Origin: an uncultured SAR86 cluster bacterium
GTDB taxonomy: Bacteria; Pseudomonadota; Gammaproteobacteria; Magnimaribacterales; D2472
Length of the DNA stretch: 64,000 nucleotides
Direction of reading: 5' to 3'
NCBI GenBank assembly: GCA_902547295.1
Contig: CACCNJ010000002.1
Coordinates: 1 to 64,000, forward strand
A program made the position numbers and the translations under genes. Under the pieces are notes generated by a model. It ran no database searches, was not told the DNA's origin, and was given only the letters and a program-made list of their open reading frames with translations. Positions 8,074 to 16,938 of the stretch are shown here, in pieces; position 1 is the stretch's first letter, and each line of letters opens with the position of its first letter.

Positions 8074-8103
8074 ATAATATGTCAGATTTTCAATTAAATC
8101 CAA
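8074..8103 (-). promoter_or_regulatory. Predicted promoter of the TPP-riboswitch operon
   Basis: On the minus strand TTGGAT (8098-8103) and TATTAT (8074-8079) are separated by 18 nt. Initiation would fall near 8067, exactly where helix P1 of the aptamer begins, so the transcript would start with the riboswitch. Predicted from hexamers and their agreement with the aptamer boundary. Confidence 0.55.
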
Positions 8104-8134
8104 CATGATCTAAATGTAATTAAAATATTTCGTA

Positions 8135-10234
8135 TTAACTAGATATTTCTTTTAAAGCGTAACCATAAATCTCTGAAATCTGATTTATGATTTTATCTTT
8201 TGGAGTGCCGGCTCCATGCCCCGCTCTATCTTCAATCCGAATTAATATTGGATTTTCGCAACCCTGGTATTCTTGAAGTTTGGCTGCAAATTTATATGAA
8301 TGAGATGGAACAACTCGATCATCACGACTTGCTGTAGTTACCAATGTAGTTGGATAACATTTATCTTTCTCAATGTTATGAAGTGGACTATAAGCTAAAA
8401 GATTTTCGAACTCATCTTTTTTATCTACGGATCCGTAATCACTCTCCCATGCCCAACCAATTGTAAATTTACTGAACCTCAGCATATCAAGAACTCCAAC
8501 TTGGGGAATAGCAACTTTGAATAAATCTGGGTTTTGTAACATGGTAGCTGCAACAAGAAGTCCTCCATTTGAACCACCAATAATTGCAGTAGTTTTTTCA
8601 GATCCAATATTATTTTCATGAAGAAATTTTGCAGCAAATGCAAAATCATCAAAAACATTTTGTTTGTTTAATAACATTCCAGCTTCATGCCATTCACTGC
8701 CATATTCTCCACCACCTCTTAAATTTGCTACAGCATATACTCCACCTAAATTTTTCCAAGCAGCATGAGTTTTTCTAAAATCTGGTAAAAGTGAAATATT
8801 AAATCCACCATATCCATATAACATCAAAGGAGTATCTTGATTTATTTCTAGCCCTTTTTTGTAACTAATATGAATAGGAATTTTTGTTCCGTCTTTTGAA
8901 GGATAAAATTTTAATTCTGAAACATAATCCTCTGAATCATATCCATCAATTTCTTCTTTCCAAAAAAGCTTTACTTCTAATGAATCCAAATTAATTTCAT
9001 ATATCTCTCTTGGAGTAACGTAATTTGAAACTGAAAAATAAGTTTCAGTGTCATCGATCTCTCCACCAAATCCTCCAATGGTTCCATTTTTTGGTAACTC
9101 AAGATCTTGAACAAAATTTCCTGACAAATCAAAAATTTTTATACTGGAAAAAGTATCGACTAAATAATTTATGACAAATGAATTATTTATAACATTTACA
9201 GACCGAATAGAATTTCCTGATTCTTGTATAACATCATTCCATACAAAGGAGCCATCTTTTATTTCTAAATTTACGATTTTCCCATTTGGAGCACCTTCTG
9301 TAGTGTAAAACCATAAAATGCCATCTTTGCTGTCTATAAAACTATATGCTCCTATCAAATCATCAATTAAAGGAATGAATTTTTCTCCAGTATTTAGCTG
9401 TATATAGAGCCTATTTCTCTCATCTGTTCCTTCAGATATAGATAAAATCTTAATATTAGTATCTTCTATTACGTTTATGCCCCAACCCCATCTTGGTTGG
9501 TCTGGATTCTCATATACAACATAGTCTTCAGATTGATCTGTACCAATTTTATGAAACATTAATTTTGGAGACTCATTTACTTCCTTTAAGAGCTCTCCCT
9601 GTGGCTCATCATATTTTTGATAGAAAAAACCTGAATCATCATTCTCCCAGGATGCACCTGAAAATTTAGCCCATTTAATTTCGTCTTCAAGTACTTCACC
9701 GGTTTCAATATCTAACACTTTCCAAACTCTCCAGTCTGATCCTCCATCAGAAATTGAAAAAGCAATCATATCAGCTGAATTATTAACACTTGTGCCGCCT
9801 AGAGATATGGTCCCATCATCTGAAAAAGTATTTGGATCAATTAAGACACGTTCATCACACTTGTCACAGTCCTTGATCATCAATTTACTCTGTTGGAAAG
9901 ATCCGTCATTGAAATAGTAAAAAGTCTTGCCTTCCTGCTTGTAAGGGATGGAAATAGATTCATTCTCCCAAATTTGCTCAAGATAGTTTGCTATGTCCTT
10001 TTTGTAATTATTTTTACTGATAAATGTTTTAGTAAATTTATTTTGTCTCTTAACCCAATCAAGAGAATCATCGCTTGTAAAATCTTCAAGCCATCTGTAG
10101 GAATCTGATATTTCGTATCCATGGATAGTTTCAGTAAATTTTTCTTTTTTAGTTTCAGGATAACCAGATGAATTCTGATTTGAACAAGATGTGATAATTA
10201 ATATTAAAAATATATTTAGACATAATTTATACAT
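8135..10234 (-). CDS. Prolyl oligopeptidase (S9A), predicted lipoprotein
   Basis: Serine peptidase of the prolyl oligopeptidase family: an N-terminal seven-bladed propeller followed by an alpha/beta-hydrolase domain that cleaves short peptides after proline. Counting from the ATG at 10234 it has 699 residues. The start is chosen because the lipoprotein signal (MYKLCLNIFLILIITSC) then begins at once and a TAATAT lies 7 nt upstream; the ATG at 10243 adds three residues. Catalytic Ser lies in GGSNGG (about residue 555), Asp in ASRDDRVVP (about 638) and His in RAGHGAG (about 673). The lipobox implies a periplasmic, membrane-anchored enzyme. It is divergent from the next gene. Confidence 0.93.
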   Translation of the reverse strand: MYKLCLNIFLILIITSCSNQNSSGYPETKKEKFTETIHGYEISDSYRWLEDFTSDDSLDWVKRQNKFTKTFISKNNYKKDIANYLEQIWENESISIPYKQEGKTFYYFNDGSFQQSKLMIKDCDKCDERVLIDPNTFSDDGTISLGGTSVNNSADMIAFSISDGGSDWRVWKVLDIETGEVLEDEIKWAKFSGASWENDDSGFFYQKYDEPQGELLKEVNESPKLMFHKIGTDQSEDYVVYENPDQPRWGWGINVIEDTNIKILSISEGTDERNRLYIQLNTGEKFIPLIDDLIGAYSFIDSKDGILWFYTTEGAPNGKIVNLEIKDGSFVWNDVIQESGNSIRSVNVINNSFVINYLVDTFSSIKIFDLSGNFVQDLELPKNGTIGGFGGEIDDTETYFSVSNYVTPREIYEINLDSLEVKLFWKEEIDGYDSEDYVSELKFYPSKDGTKIPIHISYKKGLEINQDTPLMLYGYGGFNISLLPDFRKTHAAWKNLGGVYAVANLRGGGEYGSEWHEAGMLLNKQNVFDDFAFAAKFLHENNIGSEKTTAIIGGSNGGLLVAATMLQNPDLFKVAIPQVGVLDMLRFSKFTIGWAWESDYGSVDKKDEFENLLAYSPLHNIEKDKCYPTTLVTTASRDDRVVPSHSYKFAAKLQEYQGCENPILIRIEDRAGHGAGTPKDKIINQISEIYGYALKEISS

Positions 10235-10262
10235 AGATTGCATATTACTTTACAATTGCCAT

Positions 10263-10937
10263 ATGAATCAATTTAAAAGTTCTTGGGAATTTGCATTTTC
10301 AAATTGGAAATATTTTTTAGCTTTAGGTTTGCCCCTAATAGTCATAGAAAGTTTGTCAGCTTTTTTAATTATGCCTCTAGGAGAAATGACTCAACCAGAA
10401 GATTTCGTAGGGTTTTTTGAATCAAATGGGTTAATAATCGGGCTAGTTACCATCACTGGTTTAGTCTTACAAATTTCACTTATTGGAGGGCTTTGGGTAA
10501 GCTACATGGCAATTGACTCAAAACAAGATATAAATCCAATTAATGCATTACAAGCTGGTCTTACAAAGTTTTTTCCGATCGCCGGTGCATATATATTGGT
10601 CGCTATAGCATCAGCTTTTGGCTTCCTTTTGTTAATTCTTCCAGGCATTTACTTAACTGCAAGATTTTCTTTATATGCAGCTCATATTATGTTTGAAGAT
10701 AGCAAAGTTTTTGAATCGATAGGTGCTTCATGGGAAAAAACTGATGAACATGGATCAAGGTTATTTATGTTTACCTTAATTTTTGTTCTTTTAATATTAT
10801 TTTCAGTTTTAATTGTTAGTAATATTGTGCCCGCAGGTTATGCACAAGCAGTTATAAATTCTTCAATTGAATATGCGATGACCATTCCACTAGGTTATAT
10901 ATATTTCACTCTATATAAATCTATTAAAACTAACTAG
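10263..10937 (+). CDS. Polytopic membrane protein, YciC/GPDPase-membrane-domain-like
   Basis: 224-residue inner-membrane protein with about six hydrophobic helices. The ATG at 10263 is used because upstream codons run through the divergent peptidase gene; TACAAT lies 6 nt before it and there is no Shine-Dalgarno. The central motif LLILPGIYLTARFSLYAAHIMFEDSKVFESIGASWEKT resembles the repeat found in YciC (UPF0259) and in the membrane domain of glycerophosphodiester phosphodiesterases. The function is unknown. It is followed by tRNA-Ile. Confidence 0.6.
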   Translation: MNQFKSSWEFAFSNWKYFLALGLPLIVIESLSAFLIMPLGEMTQPEDFVGFFESNGLIIGLVTITGLVLQISLIGGLWVSYMAIDSKQDINPINALQAGLTKFFPIAGAYILVAIASAFGFLLLILPGIYLTARFSLYAAHIMFEDSKVFESIGASWEKTDEHGSRLFMFTLIFVLLILFSVLIVSNIVPAGYAQAVINSSIEYAMTIPLGYIYFTLYKSIKTN

Positions 10938-10985
10938 ATTAATTGTCCAAATCTAAATTCAAAGGTAGAATGCTCATTCGTTATA

Positions 10986-11064
10986 GGGCCTGTAGCTCAG
11001 TTTTGGTTAGAGCGTTCGACTGATAATCGAGAGGTCGGAAGTTCGAGTCTTCCCAGGCCCACCA
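10986..11064 (+). tRNA. ileT: tRNA-Ile (anticodon GAT)
   Basis: The cloverleaf can be drawn: acceptor stem GGGCCTG with CAGGCCC, D stem GCTC/GAGC, anticodon stem TTCGA/TCGAG around loop CTGATAA (anticodon GAT), T stem GGAAG/CTTCC with loop TTCGAGT, and CCA encoded at 11062-11064. It reads isoleucine AUC/AUU codons. It stands alone rather than in an rRNA spacer, with no integrase or repeat beside it. Confidence 0.96.
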
Positions 11065-11094
11065 TTTTTTGAAAAAGTTCTGATAAAATAAGTC

Positions 11095-11292
11095 ATGGAA
11101 AAATTTCTAGAAATCATTCTTGATCATAACAAGATATGGTTTGGTTTAATTTTTATTGGAAGTGTATTAAATGCAGTTTCTCAAGAACTTGTTGTCTTAA
11201 ATCAAGTTCCATATCTTTCATTAATTAGTTTTCTAACAGGTTTTGTTATTGGGCTAGTGGCACACATTAGAGGAAAATGGTTATGGGTGTAG
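11095..11292 (+). CDS. Small membrane protein upstream of a desaturase, unknown function
   Basis: 65-residue protein with two predicted transmembrane helices (about residues 12-30 and 38-58), starting 30 nt after the tRNA with TAAAAT 5 nt before its ATG. Its 3' end overlaps the desaturase start by 16 bp, so the two are probably translationally coupled and may work together. I do not recognise the family. Confidence 0.6.
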   Translation: MEKFLEIILDHNKIWFGLIFIGSVLNAVSQELVVLNQVPYLSLISFLTGFVIGLVAHIRGKWLWV

Positions 11293-12182
11293 ATATCAAA
11301 GATGCTGTATCTGAAGAGTTTTCATTTGAAAAAGAAAAAGCTGTTGCTAAAAAATATGCTCAAAGATTTCAATGGGAAATGATTCTAATTGGCATTGGTC
11401 AAGCCTGTGTATGGTTAAGTTTATGGCCATTGGTTATGTTTGAAATTATTCCTCTATGGCTAGGATTTATAGTAGCTTGCTTTTGTGCTTGTATGGCTTA
11501 CCTACCGTCTCATGAAGCACAGCATGGAAACTACTCAAGAGGTGATCCTAAGAAAAGATGGATTGACGCATTAGTTGGGCACATTACTCTGATAACCACA
11601 ATGTTTCCATATGAAATATTGAGAGTGACGCACATGAAGCATCATGCATATACAAATCATGATGATAAAGATCCTGATTTTTTAACTTCGAATGCAAAAT
11701 CTGTAAAAGAAGTTATCTTACTTTCACTTGATGGTACATCTCCAGACTACCAAAAATACAAAGAGGTATATTCTAGTGATGCTGCATTCCAAAAAGCTTT
11801 TGAAAAAGGAGTAAAAGTTTCTTTAGCTTACAGATTAACTTTAATGTCACTAGTTTTTCTTTTCCCACTTCAAACATTACTTTTGTGGTGGTTGCCTGCA
11901 AAGATAGGTGTCTTATACACAACTCTTTTCTTTTCATATTATCCACATATTGGTACTGAAATTGGTAGATATAAAAACACAAGATTTTGGCAACATTGGA
12001 TGCCAAGATATATTAACCACTCAATGCAATTACATTTTGTTCACCATCTTCATCCAAATATTGGCCATTATGATGAGCCAAGAGCAATTGAAGAATTGAA
12101 ACCATTTTTAATAGCCAGAGGGGTTCCTGGTGCGGAAGAAATACCTGACAGAATTACCTACAATCCTCTAATTAAAATTTAA
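11277..12182 (+). CDS. Membrane fatty-acid-desaturase-family di-iron enzyme
   Basis: 301-residue integral membrane oxygenase. The three histidine boxes are present: HEAQH (79-83), HMKHH (119-123) with HAYTNH after it, and HFVHHLHP (253-260). They bind two irons in membrane desaturases and hydroxylases. Hydrophobic hairpins lie between them (about 37-73 and 185-222). The substrate may be an acyl chain or a carotenoid, as beta-carotene hydroxylases share this fold; no carotenoid genes are nearby to decide. AGAGGA precedes the ATG by about 5 nt. The stop overlaps the convergent FKBP gene by 4 bp. Confidence 0.82.
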   Translation: MVMGVDIKDAVSEEFSFEKEKAVAKKYAQRFQWEMILIGIGQACVWLSLWPLVMFEIIPLWLGFIVACFCACMAYLPSHEAQHGNYSRGDPKKRWIDALVGHITLITTMFPYEILRVTHMKHHAYTNHDDKDPDFLTSNAKSVKEVILLSLDGTSPDYQKYKEVYSSDAAFQKAFEKGVKVSLAYRLTLMSLVFLFPLQTLLLWWLPAKIGVLYTTLFFSYYPHIGTEIGRYKNTRFWQHWMPRYINHSMQLHFVHHLHPNIGHYDEPRAIEELKPFLIARGVPGAEEIPDRITYNPLIKI

Positions 12183-12634
12183 TTAACTGCAATTAGCTCT
12201 ATATCAAATATAAGAATAGAATTTGAAGGTATACCTGGTCTTCCCTCCTCTCCATAGGCCATAGTAGGATCTATAAATGCTCTCCATTTGTCTCCTACCT
12301 TCATCAATGAAATTATTTTTTGACACCCTATGATCAATTTAGATAATTCGATTGTTAATGGTTCAGAATCCAAAGAACTCCAAAAAACCTCACCATTAGT
12401 GAGTGTCCCATGAAAGTGGGCAGAAATAATTTGATCTGAGTTTGGTGATATTCCTTCAGGATTTCCCTCCTCTAATACAAGATATTGAAGTCCTGATTCA
12501 ATTTCAGTAACTCTATTATCAGATTTATTATCTATGAAGAATTGTAAATTTTCTATTTGTTTAATATTTGGACTATCTTGAACACAACCTGTCAAAATTA
12601 TTAGAAGGCATGATACAAAAAATATTTTATTCAT
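12179..12634 (-). CDS. FKBP-type peptidyl-prolyl isomerase, lipoprotein
   Basis: 151 residues. A lipoprotein signal ending in LTGC (Cys16) is followed by a short linker and one FKBP domain. Recognisable segments are [72 protein letters not shown]. The protein should be a periplasm-facing, membrane-anchored foldase. The ATG overlaps the tyrS stop by 4 bp, so they form one transcription unit. It is smaller than MIP/FkpA proteins, which also carry a dimerisation domain. Confidence 0.87.
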   Translation of the reverse strand: MNKIFFVSCLLIILTGCVQDSPNIKQIENLQFFIDNKSDNRVTEIESGLQYLVLEEGNPEGISPNSDQIISAHFHGTLTNGEVFWSSLDSEPLTIELSKLIIGCQKIISLMKVGDKWRAFIDPTMAYGEEGRPGIPSNSILIFDIELIAVN

Positions 12635-13818
12635 ACCTTGATTTTTAGAAACTTTCTTTTTCCAACTTGGTAAATATTTTCTGTGCCTTTATCTATTTCA
12701 AATTTTGAATCCGAAACTTTTTCTGAATTAATCTTTATTCCTCCTTGTTGAATTAATCTATTTCCCTCTGAAACGCTAGCGATCATTCCTGATTCTTTCA
12801 ATAGATTAACCAATAAAATAGAATCTTCATCAATATCTATTGTTTTAGATTCAATTTCATCAGGTATATTGCCTTTTTGAAATCTATTTAAAAATATTTC
12901 CCTACATTTTTCACCATCTCCTTGTTTATGAAATCTGTCTACAAGCTCTTCAGCCAATATGAATTTAATATCTCTGGGATTTTTACCGTTTTTCATTTCA
13001 TCTTTTAAACTAGAGATATCATCCTCAGGAATAAAACTAAGCAAATCAAACCATCGCCACATTAATTCGTCAGAGATAGACATAATTTTCCCAAACATCT
13101 CATTCGGTTCCTCATCAATTGCAATATAGTTATCTAGAGACTTAGACATTTTGTTTACTCCATCTAGACCCTCTAATATTGGAACAGTAATTACAACTTG
13201 AGGTTCCTGGTCATAGTCTCTTTGTAATTCTCTTCCAACCAAAAGATTAAACTTTTGGTCAGTTCCTCCACATTCCACATCTGCTTTTAAAGCTACAGAA
13301 TCATATCCTTGAACAAGAGGATATAGGAACTCGTGAATAGCAATACTCTTATTTGATGTAAAACGCTTATTAAAGTCATCTCTTTCTAGCATTCTTGCAA
13401 CATTATATTTTGAAGCGAGTTGGATTAATCCATTTGCACCTAAGTCATCACACCACTCTGAATTGAATTTAACCTCGGTAAGTTCCTTTTTTAATATTTT
13501 AAAAACTTGCTTTTCATATGTCTTAGCATTTTTAACAAGATCTTCTGAATTAAGAATTGGTCTTGTCTTATTTGTACCTGATGGATCCCCAATTCTTCCC
13601 GTGAAGTCTCCTATTAAAAATATTACTTTGTGACCTAAGTCTTGAAAGTGTCTTAACTTATTAAGCAAGACTGTGTGACCAAAATGAAGGTCTGGAGCTG
13701 TTGGGTCAAATCCAGCTTTTATAATAAGTTGTCTTCCTGATTCAAACTTCTTTTGAAGGTCTTCCTCCGTAAGAATTTCATCAGAGCCCCTTTTAATAAG
13801 CTTTAGTTCTTCCTTCAT
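12631..13818 (-). CDS. tyrS: Tyrosyl-tRNA synthetase
   Basis: Class I aminoacyl-tRNA synthetase charging tRNA-Tyr. The ATG at 13818 (MKEELKL...) gives 395 residues; the in-frame ATG at 13857 only adds a non-conserved stretch. The HIGH motif appears as HFGH (45-48) and KMSKS is at 223-227, with the tyrosine-binding [18 protein letters not shown] segment between them. An S4-like RNA-binding domain ends the protein ([16 protein letters not shown]). It is divergent from putA and leads into the FKBP gene. Confidence 0.95.
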   Translation of the reverse strand: MKEELKLIKRGSDEILTEEDLQKKFESGRQLIIKAGFDPTAPDLHFGHTVLLNKLRHFQDLGHKVIFLIGDFTGRIGDPSGTNKTRPILNSEDLVKNAKTYEKQVFKILKKELTEVKFNSEWCDDLGANGLIQLASKYNVARMLERDDFNKRFTSNKSIAIHEFLYPLVQGYDSVALKADVECGGTDQKFNLLVGRELQRDYDQEPQVVITVPILEGLDGVNKMSKSLDNYIAIDEEPNEMFGKIMSISDELMWRWFDLLSFIPEDDISSLKDEMKNGKNPRDIKFILAEELVDRFHKQGDGEKCREIFLNRFQKGNIPDEIESKTIDIDEDSILLVNLLKESGMIASVSEGNRLIQQGGIKINSEKVSDSKFEIDKGTENIYQVGKRKFLKIKV

Positions 13819-13861
13819 ATTACTATCATAGTATTTTTGGAAGATTATTAGAATCACAAAG

Positions 13862-13889
13862 TTGCTACTTAGTGCTTAAACATTAAAAT
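13862..13889 (+). promoter_or_regulatory. Predicted promoter of putA, leaderless geometry
   Basis: TTGCTA (13862-13867) and TAAAAT (13884-13889) are separated by 16 nt. The -10 hexamer ends only 7 nt before the putA ATG and there is no Shine-Dalgarno, so transcription would start at or next to the start codon. Confidence 0.5.
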
Positions 13890-13896
13890 AGTTGCT

Positions 13897-16800
13897 ATGC
13901 TTGAGGCAAAAAATAAATTTATTTGTGAAGAAAAGCTTTTATTAAGTTTGTCGGATGAAACTAAGTTCTTAGAAGATAAAGAAATATCTAAAAATGCTCA
14001 AAAAATAATTGAGTTATGTAGAAAAAATAAGGTGGATAGAACTAAGCTTGATGCATTTTTAAATGAGTATGGCCTGGATAATAAAGAAGGTGTTGCTTTA
14101 ATGTGTCTTGCTGAATCTGTATTAAGAATTCCTGACAAAAGAACAAGAGATCTAATTATTTCTGAAAAATTATCTGAGGGAAAATGGATAGATCATTTAA
14201 ATCAAGCTGATAGCATCTTTGTAAACGCATCCACATGGGGATTGCTGCTTGCTGGAAAAATTGTAAAAACTCCCTCAAAGTGGTCAGAAAATCCAAATAA
14301 CTTTTTATCAGAACTTGTATCAAAATCTGGTGAGATGCCAATAAGAAATGCTGTACTTGCCGCCATGCAAATTCTTAGCCAAGAATTTGTAATTGGAAGA
14401 AATTTTAAAGACATTAATAAAATGTCTGGCTTAGAAAAAGAAGTATTTTCTTTTGATATGCTTGGTGAAGCAGCAAGAACTCCACAACAAGCAGATGATT
14501 ATTTTGAATCATATAAAAGCGCTATAGATGAAGTTGGAAAAATTAATACTGCAAGAAATTTGTCTAATGGAGTATCAATAAAAATCTCAGCACTTCATCC
14601 AAGATATGAAATGAGAAAAATTAATCAAATAGAATCTGAATTATTACCAAAATTAAAAGAACTAGTTAATTATGCTCAATCAAAAGATGTTGAAATAACG
14701 ATTGATGCGGAAGAACAAGATAAGCTTTCTTTAAGTCTACATATTATTGAAAAACTTGCATATGAAAAAAATATTAGAGACTGGCCAGGGTTTGGAATTG
14801 CACTTCAGGCGTATGGAAAAAGATCATTTGATGTCATTCATTGGTTAAATGGAATTTTAGATAAAAGAGATCGTATACATCTTAGATTAGTTAAAGGAGC
14901 ATACTGGGATTATGAAATTAAACATGCTCAGGTTTCAGGCTACGAAGGATATCCAGTCTTCTCAAAAAAATCACTTACCGACATTGCATATCTTGCTTGT
15001 GCAAAAGAAATATTCAAAAATAAAAAAATATTTCCAAAATTTGCCACGCATAATGCACATACGATCTCTTCAATTCATCATATTGGAAAAGATTGTAATT
15101 ATGAATTTCAAAGATTATATGGAATGGGTGAACTTTTGTATAAAAGTGCATCTGAAGTTCTGGGAATTAAAAACAATCCCTCCGTTTATGCTCCGATTGG
15201 AAGCTATAAGGATTTATTGCCCTATTTAGTAAGAAGATTGCTTGAGAATGGGGCAAATAGCTCATTCATAAATAGGCTGCTAGATCCTGATACTAATTCA
15301 AAATGGTTAGCTGAAAATCCATATATAAGAGTTAAAAGTGAAAAAAAAGAAATTCCATTACCAAATCAAATATTTATTAATAGACAAAATTCATCTGGCA
15401 TGGACATAACAGAAAGTGAGAACTTAGAAAATCTAAAGAATAGACTCATCGATTTTGATGATAAATTAATTGATGCCAAATCAATTTACGAAGGAAGAAA
15501 AGAAGACAATAAAAATATTGAAAAAATATTCTCAATTTCATCTAAAAAAGAAATTGGAACAGTGGTTTTTGATAATCCTAAAAACATAAAACAGTCGCTT
15601 ACCAAAAGTTTAAAAACAACTTGGTCAAACACAAGCCCCAATGAAAGATCAGAGATTCTAAATAAAATTGCTAACAATATAGAAGAAGAACCATACGAGT
15701 TAATATATTTTCTCATTAATGAAGCTGGTAAAACTATTCAGAATGCAATCGATGAAATTAGAGAAGCTATAGACTTTTTGAGGTATTACTCAAATCAAAT
15801 TCTTAAAATATCTGATGCTAGCGATCTTGAAGGACCAACTGGTGAAGAAAATTTAATTACATACACATCAAAAGGAAGATTCTTGTGTATAAGTCCATGG
15901 AACTTTCCTGTTGCAATACTTATAGGTCAAATCTCTGCTGCTCTTGCATGCGGAAACAAAGTCATTGTAAAACCGTCTGAACATACCTCAATACTTGGAT
16001 ATCTAGTTGTAAAAAAATTTCATGAGCTTGGTATACCAAAAGATGCTTTGGAATTAATACTTGGTGATGGAAGTTATGGTGAAACATTGACAAAAATTAC
16101 CCCACTGCATGGAGTAGCTTTTACAGGCTCATTGAAAACTGCAAAAAGAATTCAAGCTAATCTTTTAGAGAGTCAAAAACAAATAATTCCATTAATCGCT
16201 GAAACAGGTGGAATTAATGCAATGATTGTTGATTCAAGTGCATTATTAGAACAAGTAACAGATGATGTTATAAGGTCTGCATTTGATAGCGCTGGACAAC
16301 GGTGCTCAGCATTAAGAGTACTTTGTATACAGGAAGAAATTTATGATGATCTAGTTACTATGATTAAAGGTAACATTTCAACTCAAACTGTAGGTGATCC
16401 AAATGATTTTGATATAGATATAGGGCCGATAATTAATAATAAAGCGTTAGAAAATTTAAATAATTACATATCAAAATGTAAACAAAAAGGAATGGAGGTA
16501 TTTCAGTTAGAAGGCAAAGAATCAAAAACATATATCAATCCAACTATAGTTAATATTAATAGCATTTCTGATATAGAAGATGAGCAATTTGGGCCAATTC
16601 TTCATATTCTTAAATATAAATCTAATGAGATTGATCAATTAATAGCTGAAATAAATGATAGTGGTTATGGACTAACGATGGGGATTCATACCAGGATAGA
16701 ATCAAGAGCAGATTATTTTGGCTCAATGTCTAACGTTGGCAATATATACATAAATAGGGATATGGTTGGCGCAGTTGTAGGCTCTCAACCTTTTGGGGGA

Positions 16801-16938
16801 GTTGGATTATCTGGGAGTGGTTTTAAAGCAGGTGGGCCAAACTATCTTTTACAATTCCTTAACGAAAAAGTGGTATCAAAAAATTCTGTTGCTTTTGGTG
16901 GGAATACTGAATTACTAAATCTTCAAGAAGAACTATGA
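13897..16938 (+). CDS. putA: Bifunctional proline dehydrogenase / P5C dehydrogenase
   Basis: Converts proline to glutamate in two steps, feeding electrons into the quinone pool through FAD and then making NADH. It has 1013 residues, so it is the short type without the DNA-binding ribbon-helix-helix domain. The proline dehydrogenase barrel spans about residues 90-470 (HPRYEMR; LRLVKGAYWDYEIKHAQ; FATHNAHT; RLYGMGE). The aldehyde dehydrogenase half spans about 520-1000, with SPWNFP, catalytic Cys803 in AGQRCSALRVL and Glu769 in AETGGINAM. The stop overlaps the next start by 4 bp. No putP transporter is nearby. Confidence 0.96.
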   Translation: MLEAKNKFICEEKLLLSLSDETKFLEDKEISKNAQKIIELCRKNKVDRTKLDAFLNEYGLDNKEGVALMCLAESVLRIPDKRTRDLIISEKLSEGKWIDHLNQADSIFVNASTWGLLLAGKIVKTPSKWSENPNNFLSELVSKSGEMPIRNAVLAAMQILSQEFVIGRNFKDINKMSGLEKEVFSFDMLGEAARTPQQADDYFESYKSAIDEVGKINTARNLSNGVSIKISALHPRYEMRKINQIESELLPKLKELVNYAQSKDVEITIDAEEQDKLSLSLHIIEKLAYEKNIRDWPGFGIALQAYGKRSFDVIHWLNGILDKRDRIHLRLVKGAYWDYEIKHAQVSGYEGYPVFSKKSLTDIAYLACAKEIFKNKKIFPKFATHNAHTISSIHHIGKDCNYEFQRLYGMGELLYKSASEVLGIKNNPSVYAPIGSYKDLLPYLVRRLLENGANSSFINRLLDPDTNSKWLAENPYIRVKSEKKEIPLPNQIFINRQNSSGMDITESENLENLKNRLIDFDDKLIDAKSIYEGRKEDNKNIEKIFSISSKKEIGTVVFDNPKNIKQSLTKSLKTTWSNTSPNERSEILNKIANNIEEEPYELIYFLINEAGKTIQNAIDEIREAIDFLRYYSNQILKISDASDLEGPTGEENLITYTSKGRFLCISPWNFPVAILIGQISAALACGNKVIVKPSEHTSILGYLVVKKFHELGIPKDALELILGDGSYGETLTKITPLHGVAFTGSLKTAKRIQANLLESQKQIIPLIAETGGINAMIVDSSALLEQVTDDVIRSAFDSAGQRCSALRVLCIQEEIYDDLVTMIKGNISTQTVGDPNDFDIDIGPIINNKALENLNNYISKCKQKGMEVFQLEGKESKTYINPTIVNINSISDIEDEQFGPILHILKYKSNEIDQLIAEINDSGYGLTMGIHTRIESRADYFGSMSNVGNIYINRDMVGAVVGSQPFGGVGLSGSGFKAGGPNYLLQFLNEKVVSKNSVAFGGNTELLNLQEEL

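Noticed and set aside
10986..11064. tRNA-Ile as a genomic island attachment site
   Set aside because: No integrase, no duplicated tRNA 3' end and no shift in gene character follow it. The integrase-like gene is about 6.5 kb away on the other side of a long operon.
15486..15716. Minus-strand frame within putA
   Set aside because: Antisense shadow in the linker between the two putA domains; no supporting signals.
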